NCBI GenBank assembly: GCA_031423495.1
Contig: JANPFP010000223.1
Span: 1-64,000 of the forward strand
From: JACPYM01 sp031423495
GTDB taxonomy: Bacteria; Acidobacteriota; Blastocatellia; RBC074
Direction of reading: 5' to 3'
Length of the DNA stretch: 64,000 bases
The translations under genes were made by a program, and so were the position numbers. Positions 26,673 to 36,131 of the stretch are shown here, in pieces (position 1 is the first letter of the stretch; every line of letters starts with the position of its first letter). The notes beneath the pieces are model-generated. The model was not told where the DNA came from. It worked only from the letters and a program-made list of their open reading frames with translations, and searched no databases.

Positions 26673-26746
26673 GGTCGTTCCCAGCCTTTACCGTTCTTCA
26701 GCGGCGCGCTCTTGCTCAATCATTGATTGTGAATGTCGTGATAACT

Positions 26747-27823
26747 CTAACCTGAATCTTTCGTTTCGTCTTCCCGCTGAACTGCGCTCTCGCTGCTGAG
26801 GCTGGCGGCATATTGTCGTTCGAGTTTTTTCAGCCGTTCATAAACTTCCGGCAAGCGTGCATAAATCACCTGCGACTTGCGCCATTCCTGATAATCCATT
26901 GCGGGGATGACGCCGCCGACCATTTTGCCCGGAGGCACGCTTTTGGTCACGCCCGAACGCGCCGTGACGATGGCTCCGTCGCCGATGGTGATGTGCTGGT
27001 TCGTACCGATCTGCCCCGCGATGATGCAGCGCTCGCCGACTTGTGTGCCGCCCGAAAATCCGGCTTGCGAGGCAACGACGGTGTCTTCGCCAATGACGCA
27101 GTTGTGGCCGATCTGAATCAGGTTGTCGAATTTTGCGCCGCGCCGGATGCGCGTTTCGCCGAAGCCAGCGCGATCAACCGAACAGTTCGAACCGATCTCG
27201 ACATCGTCTTCGATGACGACGCGGCCTACTTGCAGCAGCTTGAATTGATGGCCCGCTTCGTCGGGCGTGAAGCTGAATCCGTCAGCGCCAATCACCGTAC
27301 CGCTGTGAATGCGACAGCGCACGCCGATTTCGCAATCGTCATAAATCGTCACGTTCGGAAAAATCACCGTGTCGTCACCGATAACGCAGTTGTCGCCAAT
27401 GACTACGTTGGGATGCAGCGTGACGCGGTCGCCAATGATTGAGTTCGCGCCAATGGTTACGCGCGGATGAATCGAACAGTCAGCGCCGTGACGCGAACCA
27501 GCATCCATCACCAGATCGGCGCTTACGCCGCGTGCGACGTATGGCTTGCTATAAAACAATTCAATCGCTCGCGCAAAGGCGAGCTTGGCATCGCGCGCAA
27601 TAAGTAGGTTGTGCGACGCGAGGGCTGCGTGATCGGCAAGCTTAAGCGGTACGAGCAAGGCGCTGGCGGCTGATGCGGCGGCTTGGGCGACGCGCGGCGC
27701 ATCGGCGACGTAAGTGATCGCCCCCGCACGTGCGTCGTCGAGCGCGGCTACGTCAGTAATGTCGAGCGAGCCGTCGCCGCGTAATTCCGCTTTGAGGTGT
27801 TCCGCCAGTTCAATCAGTTTCAT
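26747..27823 (-). CDS. lpxD: UDP-3-O-acylglucosamine N-acyltransferase LpxD
   Basis: 358 residues from ATG 27823 (MKLIELAEHLKAEL). An upstream in-frame extension to 27868 would translate the AAAAGGC repeat and is rejected. The N-terminal uridine-binding domain is followed by hexapeptide repeats (VTIGANSIIGDRVTLHPNVVI) with the catalytic HQFK segment and IGANCVIG-like strands. It adds the second hydroxyacyl chain in lipid A synthesis. The gene lies directly downstream of the two skp-like genes, the classical bamA-skp-lpxD order. Confidence 0.95.
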   Translation of the reverse strand: MKLIELAEHLKAELRGDGSLDITDVAALDDARAGAITYVADAPRVAQAAASAASALLVPLKLADHAALASHNLLIARDAKLAFARAIELFYSKPYVARGVSADLVMDAGSRHGADCSIHPRVTIGANSIIGDRVTLHPNVVIGDNCVIGDDTVIFPNVTIYDDCEIGVRCRIHSGTVIGADGFSFTPDEAGHQFKLLQVGRVVIEDDVEIGSNCSVDRAGFGETRIRRGAKFDNLIQIGHNCVIGEDTVVASQAGFSGGTQVGERCIIAGQIGTNQHITIGDGAIVTARSGVTKSVPPGKMVGGVIPAMDYQEWRKSQVIYARLPEVYERLKKLERQYAASLSSESAVQREDETKDSG

Positions 27824-27925
27824 AAAAAGGCAAAAGGCAAAAGGCAAAAGGCAAAAGGCAAAAGGCAAAAGGCAAAAGTTTATTGCAGAACTTTTGCCTT
27901 TTGAGATTTGCCTTTTGCCTTTTGA
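27824..27925. repeat. AAAAGGC heptamer inverted repeat before lpxD
   Basis: Seven tandem AAAAGGC units (27825-27873 plus a partial unit) form one arm; 27891-27925 holds four GCCTTTT-type units, partly degenerate, as the other. It starts on the base next to the lpxD ATG and nearly reaches the upstream stop. No Shine-Dalgarno remains. Confidence 0.95.
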
Positions 27926-27934
27926 ATTACCGGG

Positions 27935-28579
27935 TTACTTCTTCGGAGCCGCCGCCGTCGCCGGAGCCGCGCCACCCGGATTGGCCTTGTTATATTCCTT
28001 CATGAAGTCTTCGGTGATGTCGGTCGTCGCCGCCGCGAAGATCAACACGCCCGCCTGTTGCGCCGCGCCCGCTTCCATCACGAGGATGATGCCGCGTTGT
28101 TGACAATAGCCTTCGAGCAGCTTGCCGACCTTGTCGAAAACCGGCCCTTGCACTTCGCCCAAACGACGCTGCCCTTCGGCCTGATAATCTTCATCCATGC
28201 GCTTGAGCAACTTTTCTTCGGTCGTCGCTTCCTCCACCCATTGATTGCGGACGGCGGCGCTCACGGTATTACCTTGCGTTTGCAGCTTGTTTTTCAGGTT
28301 TTCGAGGTTCGCCTGTTTGGTTTCGAGAGCTTTGCGCTTCGGCTCAAATTCACCATTCAAGGTGTCGAGTCTCGCCTTGAGTTCGTTGAGTCCTTGACGA
28401 AAGGCGTCGGTACGCAACACGGCAACTTTGCCTTCTGCGCCTGTGCCGCCGGTCGGAGCCGTTGCTGCCGCAGCCGTGGCCGCCGGAGCCGCAGGCGTGG
28501 TGCGCGGTACGGGAGTTTGTGCAAAAACCGCCAGCGACATCGCTACGCTCGCGGCCAAAATCATAATCGTTCGTTTCAT
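27935..28579 (-). CDS. skp: Skp/OmpH family periplasmic chaperone (copy 2)
   Basis: 214 residues. A signal peptide (TIMILAASVAMSLAVFAQ) is followed by an Ala/Pro/Thr-rich linker, then the OmpH core: a beta-strand (KVAVLRTDAF), long coiled-coil arms (about 65-150) and a closing alpha/beta part (GIILVMEAG). It would carry unfolded outer-membrane proteins to BamA. It is a diverged tandem duplicate of the next gene and ends in an Ala/Pro tail. Confidence 0.88.
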   Translation of the reverse strand: MKRTIMILAASVAMSLAVFAQTPVPRTTPAAPAATAAAATAPTGGTGAEGKVAVLRTDAFRQGLNELKARLDTLNGEFEPKRKALETKQANLENLKNKLQTQGNTVSAAVRNQWVEEATTEEKLLKRMDEDYQAEGQRRLGEVQGPVFDKVGKLLEGYCQQRGIILVMEAGAAQQAGVLIFAAATTDITEDFMKEYNKANPGGAAPATAAAPKK

Positions 28580-28652
28580 AGGTTTAGACTCCTTCAGAGT
28601 TGGAAAGGATAAGTGCCTGGCGGCAGTTCGTGGTGAGAACGCCGCCCTAAAA

Positions 28653-29243
28653 TTATTGCCCGGCTTTCTTCGCCGCCGCCGCCGGAACCGGATTGGCTTT
28701 GTTGTATTCCTTCACGAAATCGTCGGTGATAAATGCCGCTTGCGCCGCATAAATCACCAAACCTGACTCGCGCAACTTGCCTGCTTCCAGCACCTGTGTG
28801 ATGCCTTTTTGCGTGCAGTACTGTTCGAGAAACTTGCTGATCTTTTCATAGGTCGCGCCAGTTTCTTCCTGCTCGCGCTTGCCCGCCATTGCGGTGGCGT
28901 CTTCCTGTTTGCGTTTGGCTTCTGTTTGCAGGCTTTGAATATCGCTTTGCAATTTGGCGCCTTGTTGCTGGGTCAGGGTTTTGCTTTCCTGCAAGGTTTT
29001 CTGTTTGGCCTCAATCGAAGTTGCCATGCTTTCGAGATCGCGCTGAACCGTGGCGAATTCAGCTTGCAGCTTTTCGTATCTGACCTTGAGTTCGGTCACT
29101 TCAGAACGGAAGGCCGCAATCTCAATGATGCCAATTTTCGTTTTGGCTTCAGTTGACGCAGGCGCTTGCGCCGACGCCGACACGTTTAACCCCATCAGGG
29201 CCATCACGGTAAATAACAGGGCGCACAGAAAATGTTTTTTCAT
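28653..29243 (-). CDS. skp: Skp/OmpH family periplasmic chaperone (copy 1)
   Basis: 196 residues. Signal peptide (LCALLFTVMALMGLNVSASAQ), then the OmpH core with KIGIIEIAAF, a coiled-coil region at about 55-120 and a conserved end (GITQVLEAGKLRESGLVIYAAQAAFITDDF). The shared ending ITDDFVKEYNKANP shows it is paralogous to the downstream copy (ITEDFMKEYNKANP). It lies 55 bases after bamA. Confidence 0.88.
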   Translation of the reverse strand: MKKHFLCALLFTVMALMGLNVSASAQAPASTEAKTKIGIIEIAAFRSEVTELKVRYEKLQAEFATVQRDLESMATSIEAKQKTLQESKTLTQQQGAKLQSDIQSLQTEAKRKQEDATAMAGKREQEETGATYEKISKFLEQYCTQKGITQVLEAGKLRESGLVIYAAQAAFITDDFVKEYNKANPVPAAAAKKAGQ

Positions 29244-29298
29244 GACTCTCCAAGTGAATGAACAGCGCCGCGCGGCACTGCGTTTTTAGATAATGCTT

Positions 29299-32200
29299 TT
29301 AGAAAGTGCGTCCGACGCTGAAACGCACGGCGGTGCGGCGTTCGATGAACAGCACCTTCGGGTCAGTCAGGTCGGTTTTCGCCTGCGGGTTATAGGCAAA
29401 AATCAAACGGAACGGGACGTTAATCACCGGCATTTGAATACGTACTTCTGCGCCGAATGACGAGCGTACATCCGACAGAAATTTTATGTTCGCCTGCGAG
29501 TTGCGCAAGATGCTGTAATCGCGCGCTTCGCCTTCGAGAAAAACGCGGCGATAGCCAATCGCATTGCCCAGGTCGTCTTTCGGCGCGCTCGACAGTTCTT
29601 CTTGCGAAGCGACGCGACCGGCTTGATTCAGCACGACGCCGCCCGGAATCACGTCTTGCGTCAAATAATTCGATGAAGTCACCTGATCGTTATACTTGCG
29701 CGAATTAAAGACCGAACCGACGTCGGCAAACGCCGCGACCGACAGAATGCTGATGATCGGAATGCGATATTCGAGGTTGTAAATAAACTGCGTATCGCCG
29801 CCAATCGGCGTAAAGAACGTACGCGCGTTGACGACGTTGCAATCTTTGGACTGATCGAGCGTTTGCGTGCAACCGCGTTCGCCCGGAGCCTGAAACGTGA
29901 AGTTGCGCAACACCGATGCGTCTACCTGACCCGTCGGCGCGTCAATGCGTTTGGTAAAATCCGCCGGGTCTTCGACTCTGGCCTTGACGTTGCGGGTCGA
30001 GATGAAACTGTCACTCGCAACGACGGGCGAGATCGAACGGATGTTGTAACCGCGAATGTCGTATTCGCCACCCAGGTAAAAGCGTTCAAAGATCGGTACG
30101 CCGCCGATGAACGAGAGTGATTGCGTTTCAAAAAGCCTGCCGAAAGTGCGCACCGTGTCAGCCCGAAAACGCATCGCCAGCACATGCGCCTTATCGCTGC
30201 GTTTTTTGAAGATCGGGTCGAAACGTTTGTATTCAAACGATGGCCCAAACGTGTTGACGTCGCCGCCCAAGGGGCCGCCTGACAACGCCAAACCTAAAAA
30301 GATGCTTTGCCCGCGCGTCGCATCAAGTTGTGCGTTCGTCGTGTTGTAAAACAGCGATGGCGTAACGCGACTCGTCAAAATGCGCGGCTGTTCAAACGTG
30401 ACAGGTACGTTGTTATTCGGGTCGGCGTCGCGGTTGACCGCAGGGTCGCGCGTCGCTGTCGCCGTCAACGAATAAGACAAACCGAAACGCGCCTGACTGG
30501 CAAAGTTGCGGAAGCGGCTGCGTCCGAACAGCGCGTTCGCAAACACATAACCGGGGGACGAAAGACTGATCGTACCGCCTACGGTTTGTTGCGTGAAAAG
30601 CGTGTCGGTGTTGAAGCTCGACAGTCCAAAAAAGCTCGACTGCAAAACCTGGCTCGCGTTGTTGAAATTGAAACCCGAACCGATGAACTGATATTTCTGG
30701 GCGAATAACTGAATACCCGCGCTGATGGGTTTGCCGAACAGATACGGTTCAGAAAAACTGACGTTGGCGCTCAACTGGCGGTTGCCACCTGAGAGCGCAA
30801 TGCCCAGCGATTCGCCGTAACCCAACAGGTTATTCGTCGAATAATCCATCCCGAAAAAGCTGCCCTGAAAACCTGAGACGCCGCCGTTGACCGAAATCTG
30901 CTGCTTCCCTTTTTCTTTGACCTGCACGTCAATGTCTACGGTTTGGTCGCGGTCGTTAGTGCGCGTGATGGCGTCTTTCTCTTTGATCTCGTCGAACAAG
31001 CCCAACTGGTTGAGCTTCAAAATCGAAATGTCCCAATAACGTTTGTTATAAGGATCGCCCTCGTTCAGCACGACTTCGCGGCGCAACACCACGTCGCGCG
31101 TATTCGTGTTGCCGATGAATTCCAAACGGCGCAACGAGAACTGGCGGCCTTCGTCAATTTCGAGCGTAACTTCCACCTCGCCTTCGGTGTCGGTTTTATC
31201 AACGAACTTCGGAATGAAATTGACCTCGGCCTGAATGTAACCCTGCGTACCGTAATAGTCCTTAATGCCTTTATAGATGTTTTCCCGTACGTTCTTCGTG
31301 TTGGCGTATTCGCCCACGCGCATCCCTGAGAGCAATGTGATAACACCAGCTTGAAACAGCGACACGCCCTTTTCTTCGACTTTAGAAACCTTGTAACGTC
31401 GTCCGACTTCAATCGGGATCGAAACGCGCAAGCCCGGCCCTTTTTTCTGCAAACCGGGAATCGGAATCAACGGAAGGCCGCTCGTCACCGTGCCCGCCGG
31501 TTCGATAATCGGATCACTATAACGCGCCTGCAAATACCCTTTTTCACCAAGGTATGAACGCACGCCTTCGAGATCAGCTTCGAGCTTTTCTTTAAAGTAA
31601 ATGTCTTTAGAGGTGAAGGTCGAGATCAAGCCAGACTCTTTGACCAGCTTCATCGCGCCACGCAAACGCCGCTGCGAGAAATCGCCTTTCACCCCCGTGA
31701 ATACTATGTCTTTCACGCGCACGCGCGGGCCTTCTTCAATGTTGAAAATCAACGCGACGGTCGTCGCCGAAATGTCTTCGACCTCAATCTCAACTTTGGC
31801 GTCGGGATGGCCTTTTTCTGCCATCAATTCGCGCAAGACGATTTTCGCTGCGTTCACTTTGGCCGGATCAAGTTGCGATTCTTTGCTGACTTGCGTGCGG
31901 CGTTCTTTGAACCGCGTCAACACTTCGCTTTCGGTCGCCGATTTCATGTTGCGATATTGCAAGTCGCGGATGATCGGATATTCCCTGACTTGAAAGATGA
32001 TGACCTTGCCGCCGCGCGGGCCGTCGTCCAAAAAGAATTTGGTCGCAATCGGATCGAAAAAGCCCAATTGCACCACGGCTTCGAGATCGCGTTGCGCCAG
32101 CGCTTGGCTATAACGGTCGCCCGGTTTGCTTTGCACGTAGTAAAGGATGGACTCTTTGGGAATGCGGCGATTGCCGCGAATTTCCACGTCTTCCACCAAT

Positions 32201-32316
32201 ACGTCCTGCCCCGCAGCGGTTTGCGCGAAGGCGGGCGCGACACCAATTGTCACGCACCAAGTCAGGACACAATAAATTAGCAGGGCGCTTGTTCGCTTAA
32301 TAAAGCGCTCAGTCAT
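29299..32316 (-). CDS. bamA: Outer-membrane protein assembly factor BamA
   Basis: About 1005 residues from ATG 32316, with GGGAGAAG upstream and a signal peptide starting there; a frame start at 32343 is less likely. POTRA domains fill about residues 40-480 (VEDVEIRGNRRIPKESIL; VKDIVFTGVKGDFSQRRL; LRRLEFIGNTNTRDVVLRREV) and a 16-stranded barrel follows, ending in Phe (SVGRTF), the signature of BAM substrates. It inserts beta-barrel proteins into the outer membrane. It is longer than E. coli BamA (about 810), mainly through barrel loops. Confidence 0.95.
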   Translation of the reverse strand: MTERFIKRTSALLIYCVLTWCVTIGVAPAFAQTAAGQDVLVEDVEIRGNRRIPKESILYYVQSKPGDRYSQALAQRDLEAVVQLGFFDPIATKFFLDDGPRGGKVIIFQVREYPIIRDLQYRNMKSATESEVLTRFKERRTQVSKESQLDPAKVNAAKIVLRELMAEKGHPDAKVEIEVEDISATTVALIFNIEEGPRVRVKDIVFTGVKGDFSQRRLRGAMKLVKESGLISTFTSKDIYFKEKLEADLEGVRSYLGEKGYLQARYSDPIIEPAGTVTSGLPLIPIPGLQKKGPGLRVSIPIEVGRRYKVSKVEEKGVSLFQAGVITLLSGMRVGEYANTKNVRENIYKGIKDYYGTQGYIQAEVNFIPKFVDKTDTEGEVEVTLEIDEGRQFSLRRLEFIGNTNTRDVVLRREVVLNEGDPYNKRYWDISILKLNQLGLFDEIKEKDAITRTNDRDQTVDIDVQVKEKGKQQISVNGGVSGFQGSFFGMDYSTNNLLGYGESLGIALSGGNRQLSANVSFSEPYLFGKPISAGIQLFAQKYQFIGSGFNFNNASQVLQSSFFGLSSFNTDTLFTQQTVGGTISLSSPGYVFANALFGRSRFRNFASQARFGLSYSLTATATRDPAVNRDADPNNNVPVTFEQPRILTSRVTPSLFYNTTNAQLDATRGQSIFLGLALSGGPLGGDVNTFGPSFEYKRFDPIFKKRSDKAHVLAMRFRADTVRTFGRLFETQSLSFIGGVPIFERFYLGGEYDIRGYNIRSISPVVASDSFISTRNVKARVEDPADFTKRIDAPTGQVDASVLRNFTFQAPGERGCTQTLDQSKDCNVVNARTFFTPIGGDTQFIYNLEYRIPIISILSVAAFADVGSVFNSRKYNDQVTSSNYLTQDVIPGGVVLNQAGRVASQEELSSAPKDDLGNAIGYRRVFLEGEARDYSILRNSQANIKFLSDVRSSFGAEVRIQMPVINVPFRLIFAYNPQAKTDLTDPKVLFIERRTAVRFSVGRTF

Positions 32317-32632
32317 GAATGCTTCTCCCACAATGTATGTCATTCTTTCTACGATTACGCGCTTGGGGTTAGCTGCGTTGCTGCCCGTGGTTCAGGCTTC
32401 ATAATTCGCACTGCTGGCCCCGATCATGCGCAACCAAAACTTTTAACCAAAAACTTAAAGAAGGTGCGCTGACCGAGTTGGCCGCTTCAGCGCCGCAACG
32501 CATGAACGGATCGCAGGGTGAAGATTGCAAAGACAATTTGATAAAAACTTCGCCTCACGTGACGCAACCCAGCATCTCGCACCTTGAACGCAAATCACCG
32601 TGCGACACGTGAAAACTTGAACTTATAAAGGT

Positions 32633-32654
32633 AAAAACGATGGTGTTGCCATCG
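32633..32654 (-). terminator. Intrinsic terminator-like hairpin in the bamA leader
   Basis: On the minus strand CGATGG, a five-base loop and CCATCG are followed by five T residues. It lies about 110 bases after the clpC stop, so it may simply end that transcript. It also lies about 30 bases downstream of a promoter candidate, so it could act as an attenuator. A GTTGC just upstream could pair with GCAAC in the hairpin as an alternative. Confidence 0.45.
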
Positions 32655-32689
32655 CCTCGCAACCCTTGACGGCGATGAACAAGCTGCGG

Positions 32690-32717
32690 ATTCTAGCAGC
32701 CATCGTGAGAATGTCCA
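32690..32717 (-). promoter_or_regulatory. Sigma70-like promoter candidate for the bamA operon
   Basis: On the minus strand, TGGACA (32712-32717) and TAGAAT (32690-32695) are spaced by 16 bases, with a TG two bases before the -10 (extended -10). Transcription would start near 32683, giving a leader of about 370 bases before bamA. Confidence 0.4.
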
Positions 32718-32766
32718 GCCACGAACTTTTCACGCGGCTGAAACATTTTGAGGGAAGGGGTTACGC

Positions 32767-35271
32767 TCAGGAAACCAGCAAGGCTTCAGCCTCGCTCATC
32801 GAATTCAGCATCTCCTGCATTTCGCGGTCTTCGTCCGAAAGCTCTACGGGCAACTCGACAGACGGTTCGACCAGCAAATCCGCCGACCAAGCGGCGCCAT
32901 CTTGCGTGCGAAAGTCCAAACCAGTTGCGCCTAAAAAAACTTCTACGTGGCTCGCGCGCGGCAAACGGCCTTGAATCAGCGCATCCGACAGCGGGTCTTC
33001 TACGAACCGCTGCAACGCGCGCCGCAAGGGTCGCGCACCATAGCTGCGATCACCGCACGTTTGATCTACGATCCAGCGACAGGCTTCGACAGTCAGCCCA
33101 ATCGTCAACGCACGATGGACGAGCGTGCGATTCAACTGATCTACCAGCAAGCCGACGATGGTCGTCAGATCTTCGTCGTTCAACGGTTCAAAGACGATGA
33201 TCTCATCCAGCCGGTTGATGAATTCAGGATTGAAAACCTCGCGCACCGCCATCATCACGCGGTCTTCGTTTTTCGTCGCAGCCTCTTGCCGCGAAGCCTG
33301 AAAGCCCACGAACCCACCCTTGCTGGCAAAGCGCGCCCCGATATTCGAGGTCATCACGATGATCGTATTTTTGAAATCCACCCGATTGCCCGTCGCATCG
33401 GTCAACACGCCATCTTCAAACACCTGCAACAATATGTTGAAAATGTCTGGATGCGCCTTTTCGATTTCATCGAGCAACAACACCGAATACGGATTGCGCC
33501 GCACACGCTCAGTCAACTGCCCGCCTTCGTCATAGCCGATGTAACCCGGCGGTGAGCCGATGAGTTTCGACACCGAATGCTTTTCCATGAATTCGGACAT
33601 ATCGAAACGAATCATCGCTTTCTCTGAGCCGAACAAAAATTCGGCCAACGAACGTGCTACTTCAGTTTTGCCTACGCCCGTAGGCCCCAAAAACAAAAAC
33701 GATCCAACCGGACGCTGCGGATTTTTCAACCCCGCACGCGAACGCCGAATGGCTCGCGCCAACGCCGACACGGCTACGTCTTGGCGAATCACGCGCTTAT
33801 GCAACTCATCTTCAATGCGCAACAGCTTGGCTGATTCATCATCTTGCAAAGAACTGATTGGAATCCCCGTCCAACGCGCAATCACGTCTTCGATGTCTTG
33901 ACGGCTGACCAGCGCCGCCGTTTCTTCAAACACCGAAGGCTCGAAATACTGCGGCGGACGGCGCGACGAATTATTCACTCCATTATTGTATCGAGGCTCG
34001 CCCCGATACTCGCGTTCGCCTCGTTCCCACCGCGAAGGCGGCGGCGGCACGTAACCCGCTTCACGTTGCACGCGCAGCTTCACCCGCGAACCCGCTTCAT
34101 CTAGGACATCAATCGCTTTGTCCGGCAAAAAGCGTTCAGGCAAATAGCGGGAAGATTGATAGACCGCCGCCTCAACCGCATCGTCGGCGTAATGCACGTT
34201 ATGAAATGATTCGTAGCGATCTTTAATTCCCGTCAAAATTTGAATGGCGTCGGCTTCGTTCGGCGGGTCTACGCTAACTGATTGAAAGCGGCGTTCGAGC
34301 GAGCGGTCTTTTTCGATGTACTTGCGAAACTCAGTCGGCGTCGTCGCTCCCACACATTGCAACTCGCCGCGTGACAGCGCCGGTTTCAAAATGTTCGCGG
34401 CATCCAGACTGCCTTCTGCCGAACCCGCGCCGACCAGCGTATGCAATTCGTCAATAAAAATGATGTAAAGCGGGTTGTCTATCAGTTCGCGCATGATCGT
34501 TTTCATGCGTTCCTCAAACTGTCCGCGATATTTCGTACCGGCTACGATCAAGCTCAGATCAAGCGCCAGCACGCGCTTGTCGAACAGGAACGATGGCACT
34601 TCGCCCATCATGATGCGTTGCGCCAACCCTTCGACAATCGCGGTTTTGCCTACGCCTGGCTCGCCGATCAACACCGGATTGTTTTTGGTGCGACGGCACA
34701 GAATTTCAATCACACGATCAACTTCTTTATCGCGGCCAATCAGCGGATCGAGCTTGCCTTCCAGCGCGGCTTCGGTCAGGTCGCGGCTGAATTCAAACAG
34801 CGTCGGCGTATCCTTACGCGAGTGTTGCGTACGTTCCACACTCGCCTGCCGCATTAACTCATTGCGAATGTCCGACAAACGCAAGCCACGCTCGTAAAGC
34901 ATTTCAGCCGCATAAGAGTTCTCTTCGCGCAACAAACCCAACAACAAATGTTCCGTACCGATATGGCGATGTCCGATGCGCTCTGATTCTTCCGCCGAAA
35001 AAGCCAGCACGCGCTTAGAGGTTTGCGACAACGGCAAATCAACCGCCGCCGTCAGCCGTTCGCGCAACGTCGTACGCCCTTCTAACTCGCGGCGCACGGC
35101 TTCGATGCTCAGGTGCGAACGCTGAAAGAAACGCGGCGTCAGCGTTTTATCTTCGCGCACCAAGCCTAACAAAATGTGTTCGGGTTCGATTTGTTTCGCG
35201 CCCATCTGATTGGCTTCATAGCGGGCGAAGAAAATGACGCGGCGGGCTTTTTCGGTATAACGCTCAAACAT
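32767..35271 (-). CDS. clpC: ClpC/ClpA-like AAA+ unfoldase lacking a typical M domain
   Basis: 834 residues. Two Clp-N repeats (1-145), AAA-1 with Walker A GEPGVGKT (203-210) and Walker B FIDE (272-275), and AAA-2 with Walker A GPTGVGKT (529-536) and Walker B LLLDE (598-602). A VGF tripeptide at about 655-657 fits the loop that docks on ClpP. Where ClpC carries its coiled-coil M domain, residues about 402-446 are a Pro/Arg/Asn-rich, probably disordered linker. It feeds proteins to ClpP in the cytoplasm. ClpP is not in the window. Confidence 0.9.
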   Translation of the reverse strand: MFERYTEKARRVIFFARYEANQMGAKQIEPEHILLGLVREDKTLTPRFFQRSHLSIEAVRRELEGRTTLRERLTAAVDLPLSQTSKRVLAFSAEESERIGHRHIGTEHLLLGLLREENSYAAEMLYERGLRLSDIRNELMRQASVERTQHSRKDTPTLFEFSRDLTEAALEGKLDPLIGRDKEVDRVIEILCRRTKNNPVLIGEPGVGKTAIVEGLAQRIMMGEVPSFLFDKRVLALDLSLIVAGTKYRGQFEERMKTIMRELIDNPLYIIFIDELHTLVGAGSAEGSLDAANILKPALSRGELQCVGATTPTEFRKYIEKDRSLERRFQSVSVDPPNEADAIQILTGIKDRYESFHNVHYADDAVEAAVYQSSRYLPERFLPDKAIDVLDEAGSRVKLRVQREAGYVPPPPSRWERGEREYRGEPRYNNGVNNSSRRPPQYFEPSVFEETAALVSRQDIEDVIARWTGIPISSLQDDESAKLLRIEDELHKRVIRQDVAVSALARAIRRSRAGLKNPQRPVGSFLFLGPTGVGKTEVARSLAEFLFGSEKAMIRFDMSEFMEKHSVSKLIGSPPGYIGYDEGGQLTERVRRNPYSVLLLDEIEKAHPDIFNILLQVFEDGVLTDATGNRVDFKNTIIVMTSNIGARFASKGGFVGFQASRQEAATKNEDRVMMAVREVFNPEFINRLDEIIVFEPLNDEDLTTIVGLLVDQLNRTLVHRALTIGLTVEACRWIVDQTCGDRSYGARPLRRALQRFVEDPLSDALIQGRLPRASHVEVFLGATGLDFRTQDGAAWSADLLVEPSVELPVELSDEDREMQEMLNSMSEAEALLVS

Positions 35272-35421
35272 CCTGCTCCTAATCCAGCTTATTACAGCTT
35301 GCCTCCCAGCTTGTCTTGGTAACTCTTTGTTTGCATTGAAATTTCAGCGCGGAACCCTCTCCGTTTGGGCTCCGTTTGGGGCAGCAACGTAGTAACTCAG
35401 GTTATTCGTTAAAATTGGCGG

Positions 35422-36111
35422 TTAGGATTCATCGTCCAACAAGCGGCCTTGCTCCAGCCGCAGCACGCGATCACAAGCGCGCGCGAATCCACGATTGTGC
35501 GTCACGACCACCGAAGTCAAACCGTCTTCGCGTTGCAACTGCCGCAACAATGTTTGTATCTCGGCTCCCGTGCGCTCATCCAGATTGCCCGTTGGCTCAT
35601 CCGCTAACAAAAGCTGCGGACGGTTTGCTAACGCACGAGCTAAAGCTACGCGCTGTTGTTCGCCACCTGATAGCTGACTGGGAAAGTGCGTCGCACGCGC
35701 CGCCAACCCGACTCGCGCTAACAATACATCTGCGCGCTCAACGGCCTTTGCATGCGGCGTACCGCTCAATAACAAAGGCATACTCACGTTTTCCCGCGCA
35801 GTGAATTCCGGCAATAAATAATGGTGTTGAAAGACGAATCCAATCGCCCGATTGCGAAAGTGTGCCGAGTCTAGTTCAGCCATTTTTGCGATGTCAAACT
35901 CGCCAATGAATACGCTGCCCGCGCTCACCTGATCGAGTCCGCCCAGTAAATGCAACAACGTAGACTTCCCCGCTCCCGACTCACCCACAATCGCTACCAT
36001 CTCGCCTTTGGCAACTTCTAAATTTAAGTTATCGAATACACGCACGGCCTCTGCGCGTCCGGCGTAGGTTTTGCTGAGATTGACAGCACGTAGTAAAGAC
36101 GTGGCAGACAT
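35422..36111 (-). CDS. lolD: ABC transporter ATPase, LolD-like
   Basis: About 229 residues from ATG 36111; an alternative ATG at 36126 adds five residues. Walker A GESGAGKST, signature LSGGEQQRVALARAL, Walker B LLLADEPTGNLD and switch VVVTHN are all present. LLHLLGGLDQVSAGSVF and the family spacing match LolD, the ATPase that with LolC/LolE extracts lipoproteins from the inner membrane. No LolC/E permease lies in the window, so a MacB-type role remains possible. Confidence 0.85.
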   Translation of the reverse strand: MSATSLLRAVNLSKTYAGRAEAVRVFDNLNLEVAKGEMVAIVGESGAGKSTLLHLLGGLDQVSAGSVFIGEFDIAKMAELDSAHFRNRAIGFVFQHHYLLPEFTARENVSMPLLLSGTPHAKAVERADVLLARVGLAARATHFPSQLSGGEQQRVALARALANRPQLLLADEPTGNLDERTGAEIQTLLRQLQREDGLTSVVVTHNRGFARACDRVLRLEQGRLLDDES

Positions 36112-36131
36112 AACGGTGATTCCCATCGGCC

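Larger units (their letters stand above)
32317..32766. other. 450-base bamA leader region without a gene
   Basis: Both flanking genes are on the minus strand. I see no credible ORF. It holds one sigma70-like promoter and one terminator-like hairpin, annotated separately; the remaining about 300 bases before bamA show no structure I can support. Confidence 0.6.

Noticed and set aside
27824..27868. N-terminal extension of LpxD
   Set aside because: It would translate the AAAAGGC repeat into an Ala/Phe/Cys/Leu-rich repeat; the conserved N terminus starts at 27823.
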